A stretch of 64,000 nt of DNA from contig JAQFWX010000002.1 in assembly GCA_027605045.1 (NCBI GenBank), forward strand, positions 248,001 to 312,000, read 5' to 3'. Below are positions 36,599-48,733 of the stretch, piece by piece (the stretch's first letter is position 1; every line of letters begins with the position of its first letter). Position numbers and translations under genes: made by a program. The notes under the pieces are model-generated. The model worked only from the letters and a program-made list of their open reading frames with translations, was not told where the DNA came from and searched no databases. The stretch comes from Phallus indusiatus (lineage: Eukaryota; Basidiomycota; Agaricomycetes; Phallales; Phallaceae).

Positions 36599-36919
36599 GA
36601 TCGATTTCTTTCCTTCCCTTGTAAATCAGATAGCGTAGCCTGAGAACTTGCAACTCCTCTCCCGACGCGGTGTCTGGTGATCAACGCAAAGCCGCCGAAG
36701 GCTAGTACCGTCAATGAAATCAGAGCAAACGGATTGGGATACGGAGGGGAGCTATGATGAGTAGTAGTATTGCGGCGCAGTTTAGACAGTAACTGCAGGC
36801 GGCCAAGCATATCCCATAGTCCGGTCACGATCTCTCCTGGTCAGGGTCACGGTCTCGTTTCTGGATCCGCCGTCACCATCTATCTCACCACCACTTACTA
36901 CCGTTTTCCGTCTCCCAGC

Positions 36920-37931
36920 ATGAATATCATGGTCAATCCATAGTTTGGTTTCATCGCCAATCATTGAATATTAATATCTGAAACACCCGTCTAGGAAAGT
37001 CTTTTCGGGCGGACGGTGACCCCCGCTGAACGCCTTCGCCAGCATCAACGAGCTTTGGCCAAAGCCCAGCGCGAGTTAGATCGCGAAAGAACCAAACTCG
37101 AGCAACAGGAGAAGAAGCTTATTGCAGACATCAAAAAAAGTGCAAAGCTAGGTCAAATGGTGCGCATGTTACTCTTTGCATCGTATTTATAACATGTTAT
37201 AACGTTATTTCCTCACCATGTATTATAGGGTGCTTGTAAAGTGATGGCAAAGGACCTTGTCAGAACACGTCGATATGTACAAAAGTTTTATCAGATGAGA
37301 ACACAACTTCAAGCTGTCGGGTTAAGAATTCAGACTCTCCGTAGTAATCAACAGATGGCTGATGCCATGAGAGGTGCAACTCGTGTAATGTTTTCGTTCC
37401 TTTTATTGCTACTATATTAAATATTCAATTAACTTCTAAACCCCTTTTTAGGCTATGGGTGCCATGAACCGTGGTCTAAATTTGCCGGCCATTCAAAGAA
37501 TAATGAACGAGTTTGAAAGGGAGAGTGCTACTATGGATATGAAGGAGGGTATGATGTCAGAGGCAGTTGACGATGCCATGGATAATGAAACCGAAGATGA
37601 GGAAGAAGAAGGCGACAAAATTTTGAAAGAGGTCCTTGACGAGATCGGCGTTAATCTTCAACAACAGGTAATACGAATCCTGTTCGTCGCCGTCGCAGTG
37701 ATCGCTAATGAAATATCATTCCATCAATAGTTGTCAGATGCACCCGCTGGCGTTCTTGCTGCCCCCGTCGCAGAATCGCGCCAGCCAGTTGCTATTGGTG
37801 AGCATGGCGGCGGTCCTACCGTCTCTTCCAGAAGTCTCAATTCCAACGACGGGCCATCAAAAACACCGGGAGGATTTACGTCGGAAGAGGATGCCCTGCA
37901 AGCACGTTTGGACAACCTGCGTCGTAATTAA
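36920..37931 (+). CDS. VPS2: ESCRT-III subunit Vps2/CHMP2A
   Basis: Vps2 caps and remodels ESCRT-III filaments during multivesicular body formation and recruits Vps4. Exon 1 encodes only MNIM; a gtcaat-type intron leads to ESLFGRTVTPAERLRQHQRA, the Snf7-domain start of Vps2. Further blocks are LEQQEKKLIADIKKSAKLGQ, ACKVMAKDLVRTRRYVQKFY, AMRGATRAMGAMNRGLNLP and ILKEVLDEIGVNLQQQ. The C-terminus DALQARLDNLRR is a textbook MIT-interacting motif for binding Vps4. The middle is acidic (NETEDEEEEGD). The product is about 250 residues, all parts intact. The start lies 110-320 bp from that of UMP-CMP kinase, depending on which start that gene uses. Confidence 0.92.
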
Positions 37932-37998
37932 TCTTCACTGAGAATTCTCTATACAATAGTACTGTATTTATTCCCAATGATATTGTATATTATTATCC

Positions 37999-40875
37999 TT
38001 ATATTCGGAGAGCAAATACTGCTTTTGCTTCACTCAGAGTGACTCGCCAGCTGATACCCGAATTGTGATAAAATTCCTCGCCGTTCTCTTCCTATGAGGT
38101 CGTTAGACAAAAAAAAATCACACGCTTTGTCCGCAGTACTATACGCACAATGTCTAGATTAAGAAGGGTCGAGATTTGCTGCAGCCGTTGGAATTTTTCT
38201 CGCGCATCGCCAAATGGGGTCTGAGAGGATAAATAACTAAGAATGATTCGGATATCATGGTCTAAGCGTATGGCCCCAAGCTATTTAGACATGGTTATAA
38301 ATTTGTAAGTCTGATTGGTGATTTGATTAGATAACGTTTGTAAGGCTTACTTCAGTAAATTTCAACCCCATCAAAAACTTCTCCCATGTACGCACGATAA
38401 CGTCGACTGCCAGCGTAAAAAATACGCGGTAATTGGATTCTCTCAGCATATCCTTTTTTTTTTGTTGAAGTTCATATTAACTGTCAGCACATTGTTTTAA
38501 AATATTTTCACACATACATACTCTTATGCCTTCCGTCAGTGTCTCCCAAATTTTCACAAATCGTTTCCGTATTAAATCTTGTGATTCGACGAGGGCGAAC
38601 GCCTCACTATCAAGTTGATAATGTATATCCTTGTAAATATCAGGAATTAACGACCTTAATCGTGGTCGAATCAATTGATTGAAAAATTGTTCCAGGCAAA
38701 TCTAAAAAAAAAAATTCTCATAACCAAATGTCTGGAGATTGACAACAGCGAAGAATCCTATTACCTTTACAATAGTCTGAAATCGAGGGACAAGGTCTAA
38801 TAGCTCGTTGATACAGGAGCGTACTTCTTTGACTTCAACAGACAGGAAATTATTCGGGATTATGGGTGTCTTTATGAGATCTCTGATTAATCTGTCCATA
38901 TGAGAGGAAGAAATGTCCAAGTCATTCAAATAAACCTGAATAGAAATTTGGTTGGTATAACCATTAAAAATAATAACAAAAACGAACCCACAATGAAAGT
39001 ATTTCTTTGTTCACGATCTTGTCTCTCTTTTTGAGTAATATTTGTATTTGTTGTAGTCGTATTCTTGTACACGTCCTCTATTCTCCTTTGAATCACGGAT
39101 GCATATTCCCCAGCTATTATATCCTTGAGTTGTTGAATCGTTTTATTTAAAGCTTTTAATGATGACGAAGAAACAAGCCTGTTCAGTATAACCTTAAGAA
39201 TGTAAAAAAAGTCGTCCGGAGTGGTTGACGTAGGGGGAATGGTCGAGAAGTCAGCCGAGGATAAACGGTGGGCCTGAAGCACCGGTAAATCTTCTAGTGT
39301 GAACATGATGGGAAAGTGCACATACCTTGTCAGTGACCATCCGAAAATACCAAATCTCTAAAGGATAGTAATACTCTAACAGAATATTTTCGAGTAATTG
39401 ACCCGTGACACTCTCCCGAATCAGAGAAAGCACCGAATGCGAAGCTGGAACAGATGTCGTGCCATATTCCTCAATGGTGGGCGAAAAAGTTGCATCATCA
39501 GTGTCGTCCTATCAAGTGGTTATTGTGATTACAGGAGATAAAAGGGAATGATTATGTAGACATGTATACCTTCAATCGGTCGTATACGAACCGTCTAAAT
39601 AAACCCCAACGACTAGCCATACCGGATATTTCCAAGAGGATTTGGTCAATCTCTCTTGGATCAATATCACTTTCCGGTGGTTGTGAAGGTACAGACGTCT
39701 TGCGAGTCGCGGAACTGACGAAAGCGAATGTGAAAGCGGAAGTCAAAGCTAACTGGGGTGAAAGAATAAACAAATACGTTGTATGTGCCATATAAACCGT
39801 TTCCAGCTACCTTGCGCTTTACTGACCGTTCTTCCTCCCATCCAGCTAAAACTTTCCTAACAACACGATCGCACTCGTCCATCAGTTTGGCAACTACCTT
39901 TGTCATTTTGCCATTTCCATAATACTTTTCCACTATAGGCTGATGCTGATCGATAATCAGTGCTATGCCCTCAAAAAGTGAGGTTAAGGTGGTAATATAA
40001 TATAGAGAGGATGATGCTGGTGATAGTATACAATGAGAGAAGCTTTTGTGGCGGGAGGACGTGCATCGTACTTTTGATAGAAGTAGGTACTCGCGCGCGT
40101 ACCAAATCTACAACGAACGAGGAGTATGCCGCTAAACCCTCTTCTTCCCATCCTATAACAGGAAATAATTTGAAGTAGCGGCTCGTGGCAGTGGGATCTT
40201 TGGATTCAGTGGCGCTCTGGAATTCTGTACGAAATACGGCGAGTAGCCGTTCTCTCGCACTTTGCAAGGTTTGAATTGGAGATGAAGGAGACTCAGCACT
40301 GGGCTTTGGAAGTAGAGGCTTCAGCTCAAGAATAAAAAACGTACACAGAATGTGGCTCACGACTGTCAGTTCAGCAAAAGCACCGGATATAACATCGGTC
40401 GGTATGCACATCGCCCGAGCACAGTGACGAGTAGCTGACTCCCAGTCACCGGACTGTATGGAATCATGCAGTGAAATCAACGAAGTCTAAGAGAAGATAA
40501 GGCTCCATGATAAAAGTACGATTTACGAAAGAGAAAAAGAGAACGTACTTTGAGTTCTGTTACGAGTGCTACTCTGTCTCCTGCTTCTTTCACCCTTCGC
40601 ATTTCCTCATCCAACGACCTAACCTGACCTCCAATCCGTTCCGCAGTATGTGCTGTTGTTGCAATATGATGTGCTAATACGTCCCCTTCATCGCAGAGAA
40701 CGTTGATCCTTGGGCCAAGCTCATGAATGCGCGTCAAAGCAACGAAAATTTGGTCGCGGTCTGACAAAATCTCAGTCAGAGATTCTGATAGTGCCGCTTC
40801 GCGCGATTGGATGACCGACAACGAGGACAGCAAAGACTGTAAATTGGTGACGGACCGCGAAGGGACGACATCCAT
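37999..40875 (-). CDS. COG4: Conserved oligomeric Golgi complex subunit 4
   Basis: COG4 is a lobe-A subunit of the Golgi tethering complex and acts in retrograde vesicle traffic. The N-terminal coiled coil (MDVVPSRSVTNLQSLLSSLS...GGQVRSLDEEMRRVKEAGDR) and the next block SLHDSIQSGDWESATRHCARA match COG4. Then come ESKDPTATSRYFKLFPVIGWEEEGLAAY, IDQILLEISGMASRWGLF and, at the C-terminus, SGISWRVTLSEAKAVFALRI (stop 37999-38001). About ten introns, mostly 50-60 nt, interrupt it; the product is about 780 residues. It shares an 87-bp promoter with the class V myosin, which also works in secretion. The stop is 67 bp from the VPS2 stop. Confidence 0.9.
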
Positions 40876-40962
40876 GAGTGTTGCTTACATTTTCTAGGTA
40901 AGGCGCCCGAAGGCTGGTCTCATTTGAAGCACCGACGCGTCTCCCCTCTCTTTAACTACTGA
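40876..40962. promoter_or_regulatory. 87-bp bidirectional promoter between COG4 and class V myosin
   Basis: The two divergent start codons are 87 bp apart. The spacer contains one ACGCGT (40935-40940), a CT-rich stretch (ctcccctctctttaact) just before the myosin ATG, and nothing else recognisable. Confidence 0.5.
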
Positions 40963-43900
40963 ATGGCGGACCATGTTTATACCAAGGGAACTCGCGTCTG
41001 GTTCCCGGATAAGGAGTTGGGATGGATATCTGCTGAGTGTATAGCCATCACACGGGGAGAGGGTGATGCGGTCAAATTACAGTTTGGCGACGACCGAGGG
41101 AAGGTACGTCGTTTCTGATGTTGCCTTCTAAACGCTGCTTTTTTATCTGCGTTCTACTTTGTGCTTTAAAATAGGAAATAACAATCGATACCACCGGAAA
41201 AGATATTAAAGATAATAAGGATGGGCTACCCCCTCTTCGTAATCCTCCTTTACTTGAGACGGCGGACGATCTCGCAACACTTTCACATTTAAACGAGCCA
41301 TCAGGTATTAAACACCTATAGCCTTTCCGGTAGCATCACAACCTAATCTCTCTCGCTTTTCTTTTTCTTTCTTTTCAGTTTTGCATACCATTAGAAACCG
41401 ATATGCCCAACATAGTATATATACCTACAGCGGTATTGTTTTGATCGCTGTTAATCCGTTTCAACGTGTTACCTTGTATGGACCCGAAATTATTCAAGCC
41501 TATAGTGGTCGCAAAAAAGGCGAGCTGGAGCCACACTTGTTTGCTATCGCAGAAGATGCTTATACGGCTATGTCGAGCGAGGGACAGGGGCAAACAATTA
41601 TTGTCTCTGGTGAAAGGTATATTTTTTCTCCTCCGTCCTATCTTAGGCTCTGAATGATTTCTCCAAGTGGTGCTGGAAAAACAGAATCAGTATGTTCAAT
41701 TTGTCGGGGTCTTTTTGTATACGATATACCTTGGTCTCTAGGCTAAGCTGATCATGAGGTTTCTGGCCTCGGTCAATCCTCCACATATGAAGGGAAAGAC
41801 TCGAACAAAAGCTTTAGAAGAATCTAGTGAAGTTGAGCAGCAGATTCTGGCTACAAATCCTATACTGGAAGCCTTTGGAAATGCAAAGACAACTCGTAAT
41901 GACAATTCCTCACGGTTCGGGAAATATATACAGGTATTATTTGATTGATTTTCGCCATTAGTGTCCTCTTTGTGATAATAGCTCAATAGATTTTGTTTGA
42001 CGGAAAACAAGAAATCGTTGGGGCTCGTATCCGAACCTACTTGTTGGAACGATCGCGGCTGGTCTTTCAGCCAGAAATCGAAAGAAATTATCATATCTTT
42101 TATCAATTATGTGCTGGCGCTCCATTGAAAGAACGCAAAGATCTCGGTTTGGACACCGACGTCACAAAATTTTTCTATTTGAGACAAGGCGGGCCAAACT
42201 CTACCCCCATTCCTAACGTAGACGACGCCGAAGAATTCAGGAATACTCAGAGCGCTCTATCTACGGTGGGAATTAGCGTAGAAAAACAGTGGGCTGTGTT
42301 CAAGTTACTAGCTGCATTGTTACATCTAGGAAACATCAAAATCACTCAGACACGGACCGACGCGATCTTGGAAGATACCGATCCCTCTATGCAACTATCC
42401 ACTAGGTTCTTAGGCATCTCAATAACAGAATTCAAGAAGTGGACGATAAAAAAGCAGATAACCACTCGCTCAGAGAAGATTGTAACGTCTCTATCTGCGT
42501 CGCAAGCCCTTATTGTCCGTGACAGTGTAGCTAAGTTTATATACGCGTGTCTATTCGAATGGCTCGTCACCGTGGTAAACGAAAGTTTAGCTGGGGAAGG
42601 TGGGGAGGCTGCTAATAAGGCAGAAATGTTTATCGGTGTCCTGTAGGTTACCAGATATTCCTTTTTTTTCAGTAAGGATTACTGAATTTTTTTCACAAGG
42701 GATATTTATGGGTGGGTCCCTCTTTTCAATTAACTGAAAAATATTCATCTTTGTTAGTTTCGAGCACTTCCAGAAAAACAGGTAAAACTATTTATTTGTC
42801 TATACCTCCACTTTCCGCTTACTTGTTGTGAAGCTTTGAGCAATTTTGTATCAATTATGCTAATGAAAAATTGCAACAAGAAGTATGGCTGAATCTACTG
42901 GATCTCCCTTGACTACATCTAATAAACATTCTAGTTCAATGCCCATGTATTCAAGCTAGAACAGGAGGAATACGTTCGCGAGCGGATCAGATGGAAATTC
43001 ATTGACTTTTCTGACAATCAGCCGTGCATTAACTTGATCGAAGGACGATTGGGCGTCTTGACATTACTTGATGAAGAATCTCGCTTGCCATCCGGAACCG
43101 ATGCCTCTTTCTTACAAAAACTTTATAACCAGCTGGATAAACCGGAAAACAAAAAGGTTTTCAAAAAACCCAGATTTGGAAATACCTCATTTACTGTTGC
43201 ACATTATGCCGTGGACGTCACTTACGAGGCCGAGGGTTTTATTGAAAAGAATCGTGATACTGTTCCCGATGAACACTTAGCTCTACTTGCCTCTACTAAA
43301 AACAAATTTTTGAAGGAAGTTTTGGACGCCGCTTTGGCGTCTAATAAACCTGCAGATTCATTCACACCAACCGGACCTCTTTCGGATAACGGTAGTGGAG
43401 GCTCACGGAGATCGTCCCTTATCCCTGATCCTGGTCGTTCGTCTCTAGTATCTGGCGGTGCAGCTGCGACTACCACCGGGTCCAGGAGGCCGGGAGCAGT
43501 GGCTAAAAAACCGACACTGGGATCAATTTTCAAAGGATCACTGGGTAGCCTAATGGATACTCTCAGCGTAACTAATGTGCACTACATTCGATGCATCAAG
43601 CCCAATGAACAGAAACGAGCTTGGGAATTCGTACCTCAACAAGTTCTGAGTCAGCTCCGAGCCTGCGGCGTGCTCGAAACTATCCGCATTAGCTGCGCGG
43701 GCTATCCGTCACGATGGACTTATGAAGAGTTCATAGAAAGGTAGATGTGATTTTTGTTAATTTCTGTTTATTTTATTTTCTATCTAAATCGTTTACTTAG
43801 GTATTACATGTTGGTTGATTCATCTAATTGGGTGCCTATGATCAGAAATCTTGAAATTCAACCCCTATGTGATCTGATTTTGAAGTCTACTATAACGGAC

Positions 43901-46730
43901 GAGGACAAGTATCAATGCGGATTGACGAAGATTTTTTTCCGCGCTGGGATGTTGGCTGCGTTGGAAGCATTGCGCACGAATCGTTTGAATGCGCTGGTTA
44001 CCATTGTGCAGAAAAACATGCGCCGAAAAATGGCTGTTAAAAAGTACCAGCAAATTCGCGCTGCGACTATCAAAATCCAAACATGGTGGCGTGGTATTCT
44101 TGCCAGAAAATTGGTCGCGAGCATCAGACGAGAAGTAGCCACCTTAAGATTACAAAAAGCCGCTCGACGCTTCATTCAAAGATCTCGATTTTTGGCTACA
44201 CAACACGCTGTCATTGGTATACAAAGCCGTATGTGTTTTAAATCTTATATGTAATCTTAGTTTTGAAGTTGTTCTTTCCAGACATCCGTGCTCTGCAGTC
44301 AAGAAAAGCATTCCAAGAACGTCGTATTAATATCGCGGCCGTTACCCTACAGAGTCTCCTCCGAGGGGTGTAAGTCCCATTTGCTTGGCAATATTGACGA
44401 TCATGATTCATATTTTGTTTTTTTTTGTTTTTTTTTAGCTTGGTTCGCTCGCATTGTCGTCACGACATACGCAAAATCATTTTTATTCAATCTTGTGTTC
44501 GCCGTAGACTCGCCCGCAAGGAACTCAAGAATCTCCGAGCTGAGGCTCGTTCTATCTCTAAATTCAAGGAAATATCCTACAAGTTAGAAAACAAAGTTGT
44601 TGAACTAACCCAAACTCTTCAAGCCCGAAACAATGAAAAGAAAGATCTTCAGCTGAAGGTTTCGGATTTGCAGATGCAAATTAATACCTGGATCGGTAAA
44701 CATGAGGAGTCAGACACTCGTGTCAAACATCTTCAAGTAGAGCTCCGTACGGCTCAAGCCGAAGTCGCGGCACAAGAAGAATTAATACGGGCGAAAAAGG
44801 ATGTGGAAAAGCAGTTGAGTGAAGTGTTGGCGAAGGTTCAGGAAAAAGAGGAAACGATCCGTAAACTCACGGAAGATCTAAAACAACAAGCTCAGGAACT
44901 TACCGAGCAACGTCGTGTCGCCGAAACAAAGCAAAGTCGCGCTGCGGACGATGGTTCAGTAGTTGCCACCCTCAAGAGTGAAGTTAACAATTTACGTGAG
45001 CAGCTCAACCGGGCAAACGCGCTCAATGCTCTTACTCGTGGACAAAGAGCCGAACCTATGTCACCAACGTTTGCTCCTGGGCTACGACCCGAAAATGGTA
45101 GTAATGGCATACAGTTGACAACGCCTACTAAGCGACATCTACGCCGACATAGCACTGCTGGTGGTATCAGTATTGATCCAAACGCTAGCCGTGATTCTGC
45201 GGACGAAGTTATGATGGCTGTGAAGCGCAGCCAGACACGAGACCCACGCGCTACGTCAATGGTTTATAGTAATCAAGACAGTATTACTCGCTTGCGCACT
45301 AACGGGTTGGCTGATATTTATGACGATCCAGTTGAAGAAAAACTCAAAATACTCCAGGACGCTTCGCATCTTGATGAAGACGTCCTGGAGGGATTGATTA
45401 GAGGCCTCCGCATTCCCGCTCCGAGTTCTCAGACTGCTCTTGCTGCCAAAGAGATTTTGTTCCCTGCCAATCTCATTTGTCTTACGGTTAATGAAATGTG
45501 GAAATATGGTCTCATAGCAGATAGCGAAAGATTCTTGGCCAACGTAATGCAGACTATTCAGTCTCACGTAATGGCGAGTACATGATTAATTTATTTATCG
45601 CTTTATCTATTTATTTATGGAAGTTCAGTCATTTTCTAGTGAGGATGCAATCATCCCTGGTGTCTTCTGGTTATCGAATGTGCACGAGATGCTGTCCTTC
45701 ATTTGTCTTGCAGAAAGTGATATGCTCCAGGGAATTGGTCCGGAAGGCCGGGATTTCGACTGGGGAGACTACGAAAGATTAGTCTCCATCGTGAAACACG
45801 ATCTCGACAGTTTGGAATACAACATCTACCACACATGGATGGTAGAAACAAAGAAACGTCTTGCCAAAATGATCATCCCAGCATTAATAGAAAGCCAATC
45901 CTTACCTGGATTTACAACAAGTGACGGCGGTGGTCGATTATTCAACCGTCTGCTCAACACAAATACACAGCCCGCTTATAGTATGGATGATGTGCTCAAT
46001 CTGTTAAGCAAGGTTTGGAAGAGTATGAAGACATACTATGTTGAAGAATCCGTCGTTCAGCAGGTTATCACGGAGCTACTGAAGTTAGCAGGTGTATCGG
46101 CGTTTAACGACCTCCTGATGAGACGAAATTTCTGTTCGTGGAAACGGGGTGAGTATTAAAATTGTGTATCGCACGGGTGCTGAGCCTCTGTACTTTTCAG
46201 CTATGCAAATTCAATATAACATTACTCGCATCGAAGAATGGTGTAAATCTCACGGCATGCCTGAGGGAACACTGCAACTCGAACACCTCATGCAGGCTAC
46301 CAAGTTACTTCAACTGAAGAAAGTAAGGAATTCAGAGATAGCGAGCACACTCACTACTAATATATGATCAGGCCACGCAGCAAGATATTGAGATAATATA
46401 CGACGTTTGTTGGATGCTCAGTCCATCTCAAATACAACGAATGTGCACAAATTATTTCGTAGCAGATTATGAGGTGAGGTTATTTTTTGTGCAGTTGACA
46501 TCAGCTACTTAAAGTGTCCCTAGAATCCTATCTCGCCTGAAATCTTAAGGATTGTTGCTTCGAGAGTAACGCCTAACGATCGAAATGATCACCTACTTCT
46601 GTCGCCAGAAAGTGAAGAGGTTGGACACTATGAGCTGCCTTTCCCACGTGAAATCAATGGTTTGGAGACATACGTTCCTGCCTACCTTAACGTACCACAT
46701 TTGCGCAGGTTGTCTGCGCTCGTTTCATGA
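40963..46730 (+). CDS. MYO2: Class V myosin heavy chain
   Basis: This is an actin motor that carries vesicles and organelles to growth sites. The parts in order are an N-terminal SH3-like domain ([18 protein letters not shown]), the motor with P-loop [10 protein letters not shown], switch [11 protein letters not shown] and switch II DIYGFEHF, a Ser/Gly-rich loop 2, the actin-binding [12 protein letters not shown], six IQ motifs (from about 43930), a coiled coil ([15 protein letters not shown]) and the DIL cargo domain ending [18 protein letters not shown] at 46728-46730. The product is about 1,600 residues. Exons around switch II are tiny: 42700-42711 (12 nt) and 42758-42781 (24 nt), both needed for DIYGFEHFQKNSFEQF. 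All motor signatures are intact. Confidence 0.94.
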
Positions 46731-47284
46731 TGCACAAATATCATATAATATTTCCCCGCATAACGAATCATCATGTACACGCACGTCCAATGATTTTATT
46801 ATATATATTGTTTTGTTATACACTTCCTCAACGCGACGTGTCACGTAGAGTCACAAGCGTTCAAGCTGACTCGCAACTTCTCCTCTTCCTTGCCCTCGAC
46901 GCTCCAGGCACCTACCATTCATAAAGAGCCGCGGCGTGGCATCAAGACCCACCCTTCGAACGGTCCACAGGACTGATTCTAACCCTAATTTCAACACCAA
47001 TTCGTGCGCCCATCAACTCAATCGGACGAGGTTCTGGCTCGGTTTACCAATGACCGCTAGCCACGGTATCCCATTTTGCGCAGCTGAATTTTTTTCCCAT
47101 GTCTGTGCTGGCACGTCATAATGTAGCCTCGGAACATGCTTCATCCGGAAACAATAAGGTGTTGAGAATCTCATCAGTTTTGCCATCTGCTTGTCTTCGG
47201 GCAGATTGGTTCTTCAACGATAGAGGATCTGAACCGGTTAAGCATCAGGGCAACTTCGGGTTTGGACGTGTCTAGCTTGATATA
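46731..47284. other. Unassigned interval downstream of the myosin gene
   Basis: After the myosin stop there is AT-rich 3' UTR-like sequence to about 46830, then a more GC-balanced stretch. A plus-strand frame of about 74 codons (about 47052-47275, containing SVLPSACLRADWFFNDRGSEP) looks somewhat coding but has no clear start. It may be an upstream exon of the unidentified gene that follows. I recognise nothing else here. Confidence 0.3.
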
Positions 47285-48517
47285 ATGGAAAGCACGAACG
47301 GGCTGCCTAGTGCCTCTAGATACTTCGCTCACGTACAGGGAAACACGATTGGTTTCTCAACATTGCGAATGTTTTCTTTCGTCCTATCCGTTTTGAGAAC
47401 TCATACTGCGTACAATTGGTTATGCGATGGTAATTTTGTCGGAGGACATGATTACAGGCGATGGTTTGTTCTTGTCGTTTAGCTCGCCTCGGCGCACGAG
47501 ACCCCTCGATCTCCATTTGAGCACATGATGATTGAGAGTGGCTTCAGTCCCCGAAAGTACCAAGTACAGAAAACAACGACTTGGATGGAGTTTTTTTTCA
47601 CGTCGTGGGCAACTCCTTTTTATTTGAAGTAGGCACAAGCAGAAGAGAGGAGATGCCAGCTTTCAAAAGGGGTAGGTTATTTTGATTGAACAAATGCAGT
47701 TTTTTACTAAAAATTCTCCTTAATTTAGTTCCTAGGGCTCGCCCCGGTTTCTTTGAGACTAGCTAGATTTGTTCACGAGCTTGACGGCTTCCAATCTCAC
47801 CCAAGGGACTGGAGTTTCGTTCGTGAAATCTGCAATTTCGGTCTACCGCCTCCTTCCAGGACGCTCATCGCGGAGACTCGCTCCTCAATTTTGCGCTACG
47901 GGTCAGGCATTTATCCATGCTATTTTGTTCGCAGCTCAAGTCTGTGAGGTCAGCAGTTGTGTCAGTGACGCCGCGGATTTTCTTGCTGTCGCCTGAACTC
48001 AGAGCGGGATGGTCGTGACATTTTCATGTCATCATGAGAATATGGTACCCTTGGGTCCAGCCATATTAGAGATTTGCATCTCGTTTACTCATGTGGTTCG
48101 AAACGTCACTGTCACCTTCCTGGGGGAAGTCCACAGTAGTATACTTTCGGGCGGAGACCCTGCAGAATTCCAGATTGTGAACAATGACGCGCAGCACGGT
48201 TTTGATTTGATCCTAAATCAAATTGTTGGGCGACGAGCGAGAATTGAAAGGATGACGAGTATTAAGTTGACCGAATTGAGTTTCTCGTCGAACTCCAATA
48301 TTTTATCCCCAGGTGGCGGAACCTCACTTGAGTAGTACGATGGAGCAAGGTTGGAAACTGAAATCTTTTGTTGACATCTAGTGTGGGGAGACAATTTCTC
48401 GAGAGCGAGCTCTACTTGATCGGAGTGAGGACCTATCCAGGCCCTTTGATCTCTCTCTATGATGCCTCACAAGTAATTTTTGGGACACTTTTAATACTCG
48501 CTTTGCGAGCATCATGA
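47285..48517 (+). CDS. Unidentified spliced gene; 5' end unresolved, possibly partly degraded
   Basis: The 3' two-thirds splices cleanly. An exon with LDGVFFHVVGNSFLFEVGTS ends at 47671; intron 47672-47766 leads in phase to LFTSLTASNLTQGTGVSFVK; intron 47940-48002 (gtctgt...ctcag, removing an in-frame TGA) leads to SGMVVTFSCHHENMVPLGPA ... THVVRNVTVTFLGEV; intron 48332-48381 leads to VGRQFLESELYLIGVRTYPG. The protein ends LLILALRAS at 48515-48517 after a hydrophobic stretch. The beta-rich middle, NVT sequon and hydrophobic C-terminus suggest a surface or membrane protein. Upstream, coding-like segments (MESTNGLPSASRYFAH; MVILSEDMITGDG) could not be joined without a frame problem, so this is either a gene with unusual introns or a recent pseudogene. 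I do not recognise the family. Confidence 0.4.
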
Positions 48518-48733
48518 ATATTTCGTTATAAACATGTCGTAGATGTATGTACCTAATGGATGAACATGGCTACAAGCTATTTCGTAAGAAAGGTATCATT
48601 CTGTCTTGAAGAGCGAAAATAGCTCAGTAGGATCGATTGTAAACATATGAAAAGGACTCACAAGCTGTAGCTTAGTTACAATCAAAGGCTAGAAATGGCA
48701 TCATCCAGAGATGTATGCATTTGTGCACCGAGT

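Noticed and set aside
36595..36810. The leader frame upstream of UMP-CMP kinase as an independent small protein gene
   Set aside because: It ends in an ATGA overlap with the kinase start and has an in-phase intron into the kinase, so a leader exon or uORF is a better explanation.
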